A stretch of 64,000 nt of DNA from NCBI RefSeq assembly GCF_000520955.1, contig NZ_JACC01000040.1, positions 1-64,000 on the forward strand. Reading direction: 5' to 3'. This DNA is from Aquimarina pacifica (GTDB lineage: Bacteria; Bacteroidota; Bacteroidia; Flavobacteriales; Flavobacteriaceae). Both the position numbers and the translations under genes were made by a program. Shown here in pieces: positions 1 through 7,505 of the stretch (position 1 is the first letter of the stretch; every line of letters begins with the position of its first letter). The notes beneath the pieces were generated by a model, which was given only the letters and a program-made list of their open reading frames with translations, ran no database searches and had not been told where the DNA came from.

Positions 1-41
1 AAACTATGTATCTTAACGAACATTATCAAAAACATCTATAA

Positions 42-533
42 TTGAGTAAATCAGAAAAAAAGAAACAGAATTATAAAATTGAAACTATAACCGATATTGA
101 TACAATTAGAGAGAGCATAAATTTAATGTTTGACGAAACGAATAATATATTCAAAGGAAAGTTTGTAGGTAATTTAAAAGGAGACTCATTCAGTGGTCAC
201 ACAAATTATAGTACCCATATAGATGTAAAAGGTAAAATAAATGGAGATAAAGAAAAAACTACAATTGACTTAATAATTAATGATTGTAGTCCTGATTATA
301 AAACTATAACGAATACATTTTTCATAGTATTCTTATGCCTGTCTTTACTAATAATAGCTGTAAATAAAGTAACTGATATAATAATTTATTTGATTCCAAT
401 TATGATTTTTGGACTAGGGTATTTCGGAATTATTATTAAGAGATCTATTTTCAAATCATTCAAACCTAAATTGAGTGATATCGCTGAAAAATTTGCGCAG
501 GATGTTGATGGAAAAATAATTAACATTGGGTAA
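42..533 (+). CDS. Hypothetical two-helix membrane protein
   Basis: Unrecognised 163-residue protein. The TTG start follows directly on an in-frame TAA, so no longer product is possible in this frame. Residues 1-85 are charged and soluble. Two hydrophobic helices follow at about 90-108 and 110-131, and a short basic C-terminal part ends the protein. It would sit in the inner membrane with a sizeable cytoplasmic N-terminus. It is the first of several unrelated + strand genes in this region, and its stop codon is the first base of a TAACAA-type intergenic repeat. No catalytic motif is visible. That it is a gene is fairly sure; its function is unknown. Confidence 0.6.
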   Translation: MSKSEKKKQNYKIETITDIDTIRESINLMFDETNNIFKGKFVGNLKGDSFSGHTNYSTHIDVKGKINGDKEKTTIDLIINDCSPDYKTITNTFFIVFLCLSLLIIAVNKVTDIIIYLIPIMIFGLGYFGIIIKRSIFKSFKPKLSDIAEKFAQDVDGKIINIG

Positions 534-565
534 CAATATATAAGAAAACATAAGGCGTTTGTGCC
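531..565 (+). repeat. TAACAA-type intergenic repeat, copy 1
   Basis: Starts inside the stop codon of the preceding gene. It shares the pattern TAACAA..TATAA.AAAACATA with 3130-3164. Two copies in 3 kb of otherwise unrelated intergenic DNA suggest a dispersed repeat. Confidence 0.5.
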
Positions 566-633
566 AAATCGTAAGATTTACGCTTATTTATAAGGCCTGC
601 CCAATATAAAATTTGGTATTTAAAACAAAAAAG

Positions 634-1569
634 ATGAAAACAAAATTTCTGAAAATAGAAAAGTCCTGCAAAGAAAATTGGGCAAATATGAAGCCGAATG
701 AAAGAGGACGTTTTTGCAAATTATGTTCAAAAAGTGTATTTGATTTTACCCAAAACAATCAACTTCAAATCTCGAAAGAAATTAAAAATAACGGAAACCT
801 ATGTGCTAGATTAACAAGTGAGCAATTAAAAATCCCATTGGTAGAATTAAAAAACTATAACGATTATAAACTACCATATACAAACGTAGCTGCAGGACTG
901 ATGATTGCTACAACATTATCTTGCAATCAAAACTTACCAGTTACAAATTCACAAGTACAAACTGAATTCGTACAAACTACCAATAAGAATCTAAAATCCG
1001 AAAAACACTTAACCAATACTAAATCAAATACAATCAAACCAAAGAATTCTATTAAATTTAGTGGAATAGTTACTTCGGAAAACGGAGACTTGATTGAGAA
1101 TGCGAAAATAACATTCGCTACAGTCAATAAATTACTGTCAACGTATAGTTCTCTATCTGGTACATTTTCGATTGACCTACCAATCGACCTTATAGATAAT
1201 GATAATGTTATTAGGGTGTCATATAAAAATATAAAAAATCCTAAGAAAGATGATGAAAGGTTTTTTGGATATGAAACAACTGATTATGTGCTGACTAAAA
1301 ATGAAATTTCTGCTGAATATAAAATAAAAGCTACACCAATTGAATTAATTCTTGGCGGGATTGGTCATTATTCGGAAGATTGGATACCAATAGTGTTAAG
1401 TAACGGAACAGAAATAAAATACAAAGAGTTTATTAAAGCGCAACAGGGGAAAAAAAGTAGTTGCAGTCTTGAAAACAAAGATTTTTACTACTTCGAACCT
1501 AAATCTGCCGTTGCCATATATGGAGAAAAAGCTAAATATGGATTATATATCTTGAATGACAAAGAATAA
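634..1569 (+). CDS. Secreted/anchored protein with N-terminal Cys motif and CarboxypepD-reg-like domain
   Basis: The N-terminus carries C-KENW-MKP-ERGRFCKLC-K-VFDFT, a Cys-rich motif found at the start of many Flavobacteriia proteins. It is followed by a hydrophobic stretch (about residues 85-98, ending LSCNQ) that could be a membrane anchor. About 138-230 resembles a carboxypeptidase-regulatory-like beta-sandwich (FSGIVTSENGDLIENAKITF). The ATG at 634 is chosen over the upstream TTG at 613 because the conserved motif begins just after it. It lies 23 bases before the next gene, so the two are probably co-transcribed. The role is unknown; a surface or envelope protein is likely. Confidence 0.6.
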   Translation: MKTKFLKIEKSCKENWANMKPNERGRFCKLCSKSVFDFTQNNQLQISKEIKNNGNLCARLTSEQLKIPLVELKNYNDYKLPYTNVAAGLMIATTLSCNQNLPVTNSQVQTEFVQTTNKNLKSEKHLTNTKSNTIKPKNSIKFSGIVTSENGDLIENAKITFATVNKLLSTYSSLSGTFSIDLPIDLIDNDNVIRVSYKNIKNPKKDDERFFGYETTDYVLTKNEISAEYKIKATPIELILGGIGHYSEDWIPIVLSNGTEIKYKEFIKAQQGKKSSCSLENKDFYYFEPKSAVAIYGEKAKYGLYILNDKE

Positions 1570-1592
1570 AAACGAAATGCCAAAATTCAATA

Positions 1593-2555
1593 ATGAAACA
1601 AATACAAATCATAACCTTTTTTTTGAGTTTACTACCTGTTTGTTTTTATTGCCAAAATATTAAAAAAACCAATCTTGCTTTACTTAGTAATCAAATACCA
1701 ACTGATACCCCTTTAATTTTTGGACAAGGAATTATTTCTACTGATAATAATAAGGAATTTGCAATCACATTTAACCCAGAAATGAATGAACTATTTTTCA
1801 CAAGGAGAAAGCCTAAGGGAACGAATGAAATTTATACTAGTAAGTTAATTGATTTAAAATGGTCTAAGCCAGAACTAGCTTCTTTTTCAACAGATAATGG
1901 ATGGGATTATCAACCTCATATTAATCCGAAAGGAGATAAACTCTATTTTGGAAGTACAAGACAGATTAACGATACCATTAACTCATCAGGGGTAAACGAA
2001 TGGTATTGTGTAAAAGAAAATAAACGTTGGAGCAACCCAAAACCTCTTGAAAGTCCTTTCTCGGAAAGGTTTGTTATGTACCTCACATCAACATATGATG
2101 ACAATCTATACTTCTCTTCTAAGGAAAAAGGTGCTAAACACGAAGATGGCGGTATTTATTATTCAATCAACGAAAAAGGCCACTATAAAAATGTTCAAAA
2201 AATGGGAAAGGAAATAAATTTTTCCGGAAAATGGATAGCTCATTCATATATTGCTCCAGATGAAAGCTATATTATATATGATGCAGAAAGAACTTCAATA
2301 AATGAAAATGGTGATTTGTATATCAGTTTCAACCATAACGGGAATTGGACTAATTCCTGTAGTTTGGGACCTAAAATAAATACCGAACAAAATGAAACTG
2401 GTGCAAGTGTTTCCCCTGATGGTAAATATTTATTTTTCTCCAGAAGTTTTGAAAAAACAACAGAAGATGGGAGTACCTACTGGACTGGAAATATTTATTG
2501 GATAGATTTTACTCAGTTAAAGAAAAAACTCTTACAGAAAATAAACAGCAACTAA
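1593..2555 (+). CDS. PD40/WD40-like beta-propeller secreted protein
   Basis: 320 residues with an N-terminal signal peptide (about 1-20). Several PD40-type propeller strands follow, each of the form FSTDNGWDYQPHINPKGDKLYFGS, NETGASVSPDGKYLFFSRS or ESYIIYDAER. These resemble the TolB-like propeller repeats common in exported Bacteroidota proteins. No enzymatic residues are recognisable, so a binding role in periplasm or outer membrane is most likely. It closely follows the gene ending at 1569. After the stop comes a 150-base stretch containing a perfect 8-bp hairpin repeat. Confidence 0.7.
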   Translation: MKQIQIITFFLSLLPVCFYCQNIKKTNLALLSNQIPTDTPLIFGQGIISTDNNKEFAITFNPEMNELFFTRRKPKGTNEIYTSKLIDLKWSKPELASFSTDNGWDYQPHINPKGDKLYFGSTRQINDTINSSGVNEWYCVKENKRWSNPKPLESPFSERFVMYLTSTYDDNLYFSSKEKGAKHEDGGIYYSINEKGHYKNVQKMGKEINFSGKWIAHSYIAPDESYIIYDAERTSINENGDLYISFNHNGNWTNSCSLGPKINTEQNETGASVSPDGKYLFFSRSFEKTTEDGSTYWTGNIYWIDFTQLKKKLLQKINSN

Positions 2556-2619
2556 CAAGGACTATGATTTAATTGAGGCAAAATTTCCCTATCAGAAATT
2601 CACTTGCATTAATTATCTA

Positions 2620-2670
2620 TAGCAACGGCTGAAAGTACCTGTGTACTTTCTCGCAACTCATCATACAAAA
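2620..2670 (+). repeat. Dispersed hairpin repeat, copy 1
   Basis: Contains a perfect inverted repeat GAAAGTAC-ctgt-GTACTTTC (2631-2650) followed by TCGCAACTCATCATACA. The block TTTCTCGCAACT..TCATACA recurs at 4791-4813. This looks like a dispersed intergenic element rather than a terminator, because no T-run follows the stem. Confidence 0.55.
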
Positions 2671-2707
2671 AACCTTAGCTGCAATCACAAAAAAGTAACA
2701 AAAATAA

Positions 2708-3121
2708 ATGAAACAAAGAATAGCGCATATTGCTTTAGTTGTAAAAGAATATGATGAAGCAATAGAATTTTATACTAAAAAACTAGACTTCAAACTTCTC
2801 GAAGACACAAAAATTGACGAAAAGAAAAGATGGGTAATGGTTGCGCCACCAGGAGCTAAAGAATGTTGTTTACTTTTAGCAAAAGCTGCAGATGACAAAC
2901 AAAAAGAAAGTATTGGAAATCAGACAGGAGGCAGGGTTGGTTTTTTCTTGTTTACTGATGATTTTGAAAGAGATTATAATAAAATGATGAAGAGAGAAGT
3001 AAAATTTGTAAGACCTAAAACCGAATTCGAATATGGAACTGTAGCTGTATTTGAAGATTTATATGGAAATATGTGGGATTTAATTGAACCCAATGAAAAC
3101 AATAAAGGTTTGATAAAATAA
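2708..3121 (+). CDS. VOC (glyoxalase/bleomycin-resistance) family protein
   Basis: 137 residues with the paired beta-alpha-beta-beta-beta layout of the vicinal oxygen chelate superfamily. It opens RIAHIALVVKEYDEAIEFYTKKLDF. A later block EYGTVAVFEDLYGNMWDLIEP holds the C-terminal metal-ligand Glu. The first His (HIALVV) and last Glu match expected ligand positions. Members include lactoylglutathione lyases, dioxygenases and drug-binding proteins; the substrate cannot be told here. It stands alone, with repeat-like DNA on both sides. Confidence 0.85.
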   Translation: MKQRIAHIALVVKEYDEAIEFYTKKLDFKLLEDTKIDEKKRWVMVAPPGAKECCLLLAKAADDKQKESIGNQTGGRVGFFLFTDDFERDYNKMMKREVKFVRPKTEFEYGTVAVFEDLYGNMWDLIEPNENNKGLIK

Positions 3122-3129
3122 ACTGCAGG

Positions 3130-3164
3130 TAACAACGTATAAAAAAACATAGTTTGGTTTAGGC
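3130..3164 (+). repeat. TAACAA-type intergenic repeat, copy 2
   Basis: Matches copy 1 (531-565) in TAACAA..TATAA.AAAACATA and in a downstream TTT/TTG..C pattern. It lies nine bases after the VOC gene stop codon. Confidence 0.5.
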
Positions 3165-3332
3165 TTAATCTAAAAGCTGGATTTCTTTAATCTGTCGTCA
3201 AATTTCTAATTTGACATTTAGAGAAAAATAAAAGCAAAATAAGTAAATTTGACTTAGTAAGAATCCTAAAGACAGTGCTTATCCTCTGCCCTACGCTCCT
3301 TACATCAAGCGATGTCTATAATTACAAAAAGT

Positions 3333-4685
3333 ATGAAATATCTGATTTATTTTATTGTGCCAACCCTATTGTTAGGATGTAGAAATAACCTTGAATCAGA
3401 CTATGATTTAGTAATAAAAAATGTCGACCTAATAGATGGAACCGGTAATCCAATCCAAAAAGCAGTCACAATTGCGATCGATGACAAGAAAATTGTAGCA
3501 ATTGGATCTGAATCTGATGTCAATGCAAGAACCGTCATTGATGGAACTGATAAATTTTTGATTCCCGGCTTATTTGATTGCCATGTACACACTGGAGATT
3601 TTAAAGGTGATTTTGTAAACCTGATTCACTACGGAATAACATCAATTTTTGTGCCCGGAGGAAGTCGATGCACCAATGAATATTATGCCGCCATGCGCTT
3701 AATCAGTAAACAAGATTCTATTCCTGCTCCTAGAGTGTTTCATACAAGTCAACACTTTACTATGGAAGGTCGTCATCCAGCAAAAACCTATGGGAGCTTT
3801 AACAGAGAAAATGGAGAAAATATATTCTACCTAAAAGATACAATTCAAATTGAGAATCTTGTGAAACAAGTTGCTCAATATCCTATTCTTGGAATAAAAA
3901 TCACCATAGAAGATGGCCCTACTCCGCCTTTTGTTGAAAGGATTCCTCAGAAGTTTGTGAATAAAACCGTTAAAGAAGCTTCAAAATATGGATTAGAAGT
4001 TTATGCGCATGTAAGTGATAATATTGAATTGGAGATGGCTGTAAAGGGAGGAGTGCAAAATTTAGTTCATTATACAGGTGTCAACATTGATCCCAATAAC
4101 AGTTTACACTTAAAATGGATTGAAAATCTTCGAGAAAAAGATGCTTCTTGGGTCACTACCCTAATGATTGATAAATCTTTTCTATACCCTTTGCATCCAG
4201 AATGGTTTGATGTCGAAGAAATGCTGCCTAAATATCAAAAAATCAAGGAAGTGATCGAACCTAGTCAGATCGAGCGTGCAAAAATTATCGCCGAAAGTCT
4301 GAAAAAGGAATACGGTATAGAAGAAAGTACATTCATAGCTTTTGTTAATCACCATGTCGAAGATGTAAAGTTTCTTTATGATTATGGAATCAATATGGTT
4401 TTGGGATCAGATACAGGCAATGAATTCAATTTTCATGGTTATAGTCTGCATGAAGAGATGCAAATTTTAGAACTAGGCGGAATGAAGCCCTTAGACATTA
4501 TTAAAATGGGTACACTTAATGCTTCGAAAATGATGAAATCAGACGATACTTTAGGCTCAATTGAGGTTGGTAAACTAGCAGACATGATACTTCTTGATAA
4601 AAATCCTCTGGAATCTATAAGCAATAGCCTTTCTATAAATACGGTAATTAAGAACGGAACAATTCAAAGCAGGGTAAGTGAATAA
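3333..4685 (+). CDS. Amidohydrolase-family lipoprotein
   Basis: About 450 residues. The ATG at 3333 gives a standard lipoprotein signal (MKYLIYFIVPTLLLGC), so it is preferred over the ATG at 3312. The metal-dependent amidohydrolase fold is shown by D-HVHTGD (the HxH pair), a Lys in LGIKITIED, His residues in YAHVSD and VHYTG, and the catalytic Asp in LGSDTG. The C-terminal DTLGSIEVGKLADMILLD strand is also typical of the family. It is probably an envelope hydrolase of the imidazolonepropionase/dipeptidase-like type; the substrate is unknown. It stands alone between repeat-containing intergenic segments. Confidence 0.82.
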   Translation: MKYLIYFIVPTLLLGCRNNLESDYDLVIKNVDLIDGTGNPIQKAVTIAIDDKKIVAIGSESDVNARTVIDGTDKFLIPGLFDCHVHTGDFKGDFVNLIHYGITSIFVPGGSRCTNEYYAAMRLISKQDSIPAPRVFHTSQHFTMEGRHPAKTYGSFNRENGENIFYLKDTIQIENLVKQVAQYPILGIKITIEDGPTPPFVERIPQKFVNKTVKEASKYGLEVYAHVSDNIELEMAVKGGVQNLVHYTGVNIDPNNSLHLKWIENLREKDASWVTTLMIDKSFLYPLHPEWFDVEEMLPKYQKIKEVIEPSQIERAKIIAESLKKEYGIEESTFIAFVNHHVEDVKFLYDYGINMVLGSDTGNEFNFHGYSLHEEMQILELGGMKPLDIIKMGTLNASKMMKSDDTLGSIEVGKLADMILLDKNPLESISNSLSINTVIKNGTIQSRVSE

Positions 4686-4763
4686 AAATTACTATCAACA
4701 ACATGTGTAATTAACTGCGGATTGCTGACTGATAGCAAGATCTTTTCTTACAATTCACTATAT

Positions 4764-4816
4764 TGTTGCTACAGAAAGTAAAGTGTATATTTTCTCGCAA
4801 CTAAATCATACACAAA
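4764..4816 (+). repeat. Dispersed hairpin repeat, copy 2
   Basis: Carries GAAAGTA..GTGTATATTTTC, then TCGCAACTAAATCATACA. It matches 2620-2670 in order and spacing, with a degenerated stem. Confidence 0.5.
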
Positions 4817-4860
4817 TAGATTGAAAAGCATTCAATATAATTAATTAATACAATAATCGA

Positions 4861-5298
4861 ATGGCAAAGAACAAAACAACTGTTACTGAAATTGATGTAT
4901 TTGATTTTATCAATTCTTATGTTGAAAACGAGCAAAAGAAATCGGATAGTCTTGAACTCATAAAACTAATGAGCAAATGGTCTAGTTGTAAACCAAGGAT
5001 GTGGGGACCAACTATTATTGGCTTTGGCAGTTATCACTATAAATATGACAGTGGCCATGAGGGAGATGCACCAATGTTAGGTTTCTCACCAAGAAAAGCA
5101 CAGTTTTCATTCTACATATATTCTAAAACAGATAAGAGTGATGAGTTATTGAAAGATTTTGGCAAATTTAAAATGGGAAAAGCCTGTATATATGTTAAAA
5201 AACTTGCTGACATTAATATTTCAATCTTAGAACAAATCTGTAAAGAAACAATCGTATACCTGAATAACAATCATGAATGTGGAGCTTGCAGAAATTAA
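4861..5298 (+). CDS. DUF1801 domain protein
   Basis: 145 residues matching the DUF1801/YdhG-like family over most of their length. Seen are the N-terminal helix (VFDFINSYVENEQKKSDS), the W-P-I-GFG-Y-YKY block around residue 45 and a C-terminal VKKLADINISILEQI helix. Related proteins are small alpha/beta cytoplasmic proteins; some Bacillus members (FraA-like) have been called iron chaperones, but function is not settled. It is a lone gene followed by another TAACAA sequence at about 5309. Confidence 0.8.
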   Translation: MAKNKTTVTEIDVFDFINSYVENEQKKSDSLELIKLMSKWSSCKPRMWGPTIIGFGSYHYKYDSGHEGDAPMLGFSPRKAQFSFYIYSKTDKSDELLKDFGKFKMGKACIYVKKLADINISILEQICKETIVYLNNNHECGACRN

Positions 5299-5685
5299 TA
5301 ATGACTTACTAACAATGGCTGTAAGTAATTGTATAAAGTTGGTTAGTGGAAATAAAAATTAAACCTAATAAAGAATTCAATAAGAAAAAATATGAGTCCG
5401 TTTCTAGCAAGGATCCCCAAGAATATAGTAAAACCTAAGAATTCAATATTGATAAATCTAAGGAGTTTAAGGAGTTTATAATAACATCAAAGAAGTTACA
5501 TAAAACATCCTAGTAGTAAAAAGGATATGAAAATTATTATATAAACAAGTAAGTTAACTTAATAAACAGCTTGTTCAACATAAAACTTAAGTATACCCAC
5601 TTAAAATTAAAATTTGTGTATATCTTTGCGCACAGTTTTAGCGTTATTACATGGTATTAAAGACCTTTACTAAATAACAGAACCA
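5299..5685. other. Intergenic region with -7 box
   Basis: 387 bases without a convincing gene. It starts with a TAACAATGGCTGTAAG segment, then AT-rich sequence broken by stops in all frames. The only clear signal is TATCTTTG at 5621-5628, matching the Bacteroidota -7 box TAnnTTTG. This is probably the promoter for the operon beginning at 5686. Confidence 0.5.
5621..5628 (+). promoter_or_regulatory. Bacteroidota -7 promoter box
   Basis: TATCTTTG fits the TAnnTTTG consensus and lies 58 bases before the TTG start at 5686. A well-placed -33 TTG is not obvious. Confidence 0.45.
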
Positions 5686-6075
5686 TTGAGAGTTTTTTTT
5701 TCTATACTATTATTACTTTCTTTTTCTATACGACCGGTTGTAGAAATAAGTAATGTTATGTATTATCAACTCAACATAGATACTATTATAGAAAAATATT
5801 GTGTTAACAAAGCAAGACCCAAACTTAATTGTAACGGAAAATGCTATCTCATGAAACAAATAAAACAACAGACAGCAGACAATACTACTTCTACAAATAA
5901 GTTGATACTAATTACAGAAGCTTTTGTACCCTTATTTTTTCAAGAAAACACCTTCAATATTACGAATACCATTCTTCTTACTTTGAATACCCAAAAAATT
6001 TGGAAAGCCAAGGATTTACTCCTGCAAGGTGTTTCAAAAGACATAGATCACCCTCCCAAAATAGTAGTTGCCTAA
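5686..6075 (+). CDS. Small secreted CxGKC protein heading a metal/TonB locus
   Basis: 129 residues with an N-terminal hydrophobic signal segment. A Cys motif C-x3-KA-PKL-C-GKC-LMKQ lies around residues 43-60, and the end is DHPPKIVVA. The TTG start is used because a stop lies just upstream and no ATG precedes the signal segment. Similar short exported proteins are common in flavobacteria in front of TonB-receptor or metal genes. The three Cys and the C-terminal PP motif suggest metal handling in the periplasm, but this is inference. Downstream are a Met-rich outer-membrane protein and a TonB receptor, so a copper-related locus is plausible. Confidence 0.6.
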   Translation: MRVFFSILLLLSFSIRPVVEISNVMYYQLNIDTIIEKYCVNKARPKLNCNGKCYLMKQIKQQTADNTTSTNKLILITEAFVPLFFQENTFNITNTILLTLNTQKIWKAKDLLLQGVSKDIDHPPKIVVA

Positions 6076-6356
6076 ATTCGAACATACTGATTAAATGCGA
6101 TTACTTCAGAATAAAATTTATTTTAAGCTGTAGGCGATATTGTATTTTCAAAATCAGTGCTTTTTAGTTACAGAACTAGTTTACAATAGTTCACAATTTA
6201 GAAACTACGCTCCTACTATATTGTATTAGTTTTCTAGGCACTCGTGTTTTACATATATGTAATGCGCGTTAAGTTCAAAACATGAAACAACATAATCACG
6301 TGCCGTCACTCTAATTAATAATATGTAGTAAGAGCCCTATTAATAAACATCAAAAA

Positions 6357-7388
6357 ATGAAAAAATATATCTCTGCCATTTTATTTATGGCAAGCATATC
6401 CATATTTGCTCAAGAAGATACAACAAGTCCAGAACAAAAATGGTCTGGTTCCCGGCCCGATGGTCATGCTCCTATTTCTGTAATGGGCGATCATACTCAT
6501 GGTAAAGGAGACTTTATGTTCAGTTACCGGTATATGTACATGAATATGGAAGATCTTAATGAAAATAGCGAAAATATCGAATTTTTGGATGCGATTATGC
6601 CAACAGGAAATTATATGGTTACCCCTACAAGTATGCCCATGGATATGCATATGCTTGGGATGATGTATGCGCCAAGTAATAAAGTAACCTTAATGGTAAT
6701 GGCTAACTATTTAAGTATGTCTATGGATCATCTTATGATGACAGGTGCGACATTTACAACAGAAAGTTCAGGACTAAGCGATACAAAAATTGGTGCTTTG
6801 TATAAGTTTTTTAATAAAAATAAACAACAACTGCACGGACAAGTGGGACTTTCGATCCCAACAGGAAGTATAGAAGAAATGGATGTTACCCCCGCCTCTT
6901 CTCCAAACGAAGTAATCCTGCCCTATCCCATGCAAATCGGTAGCGGAACCTGGGATGCAGAACTAGCTTTGACGTATTTAAAACAATGGAACACCCTATC
7001 TTTTGGGTCACAGGCAAAAACAACGATACGTACCGGAAAAAATGACAATGACTATAGATTAGGTAATAAATATAGTATCAATAATTGGTTGTCTTTAGTT
7101 GCAGCAGACTGGTTAAGTTTCTCTGGTAGATTCGAACTAGGTGCAATTGACAAAATTGAAGGTGCTAACCCCGATCTTAACCCAATGATGGTTATTACTG
7201 CAGATACTGCCAACTCAGGTATGACGTATACTAATGCAGGTCTGGGGTTTAATCTATATGCTTTCAAAGGTGGATTAAAAAACCTAAGATTAGGTGCCGA
7301 AGCTTCTTTACCCCTATTTCAGAACATGAATGGCATTCAATTAAGAACTAAGGAAACAATAACAATAGGAGTGCAATACGCATTATAA
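6357..7388 (+). CDS. Methionine-rich outer-membrane transporter-like protein
   Basis: 343 residues with a clear signal peptide ending SIFAQ. The first half is very rich in Met (MYMNMED, MPMDMHMLGMMY, MVMANYLSMSMDHLMM), and His/Met residues occur near GDHTHGKGDFM. The second half has alternating beta strands and an aromatic C-terminus (ITIGVQYAL) as in outer-membrane barrels. It is like proteins annotated as transporters of the phenol-degradation MetA-like group. The Met clusters suggest Cu(I)/Ag(I) contact, an inference supported by the adjacent small Cys protein and TonB receptor. Confidence 0.65.
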   Translation: MKKYISAILFMASISIFAQEDTTSPEQKWSGSRPDGHAPISVMGDHTHGKGDFMFSYRYMYMNMEDLNENSENIEFLDAIMPTGNYMVTPTSMPMDMHMLGMMYAPSNKVTLMVMANYLSMSMDHLMMTGATFTTESSGLSDTKIGALYKFFNKNKQQLHGQVGLSIPTGSIEEMDVTPASSPNEVILPYPMQIGSGTWDAELALTYLKQWNTLSFGSQAKTTIRTGKNDNDYRLGNKYSINNWLSLVAADWLSFSGRFELGAIDKIEGANPDLNPMMVITADTANSGMTYTNAGLGFNLYAFKGGLKNLRLGAEASLPLFQNMNGIQLRTKETITIGVQYAL

Positions 7389-7505
7389 CAACTGTTATAC
7401 TATGATATATGATATAGTAAATATCGTATGGCACTTATTACATAAAACAAAATTAGCTTCTTTACCCTTTCGTAAACAAGCACTACATTAGTATATAACA
7501 ACATC

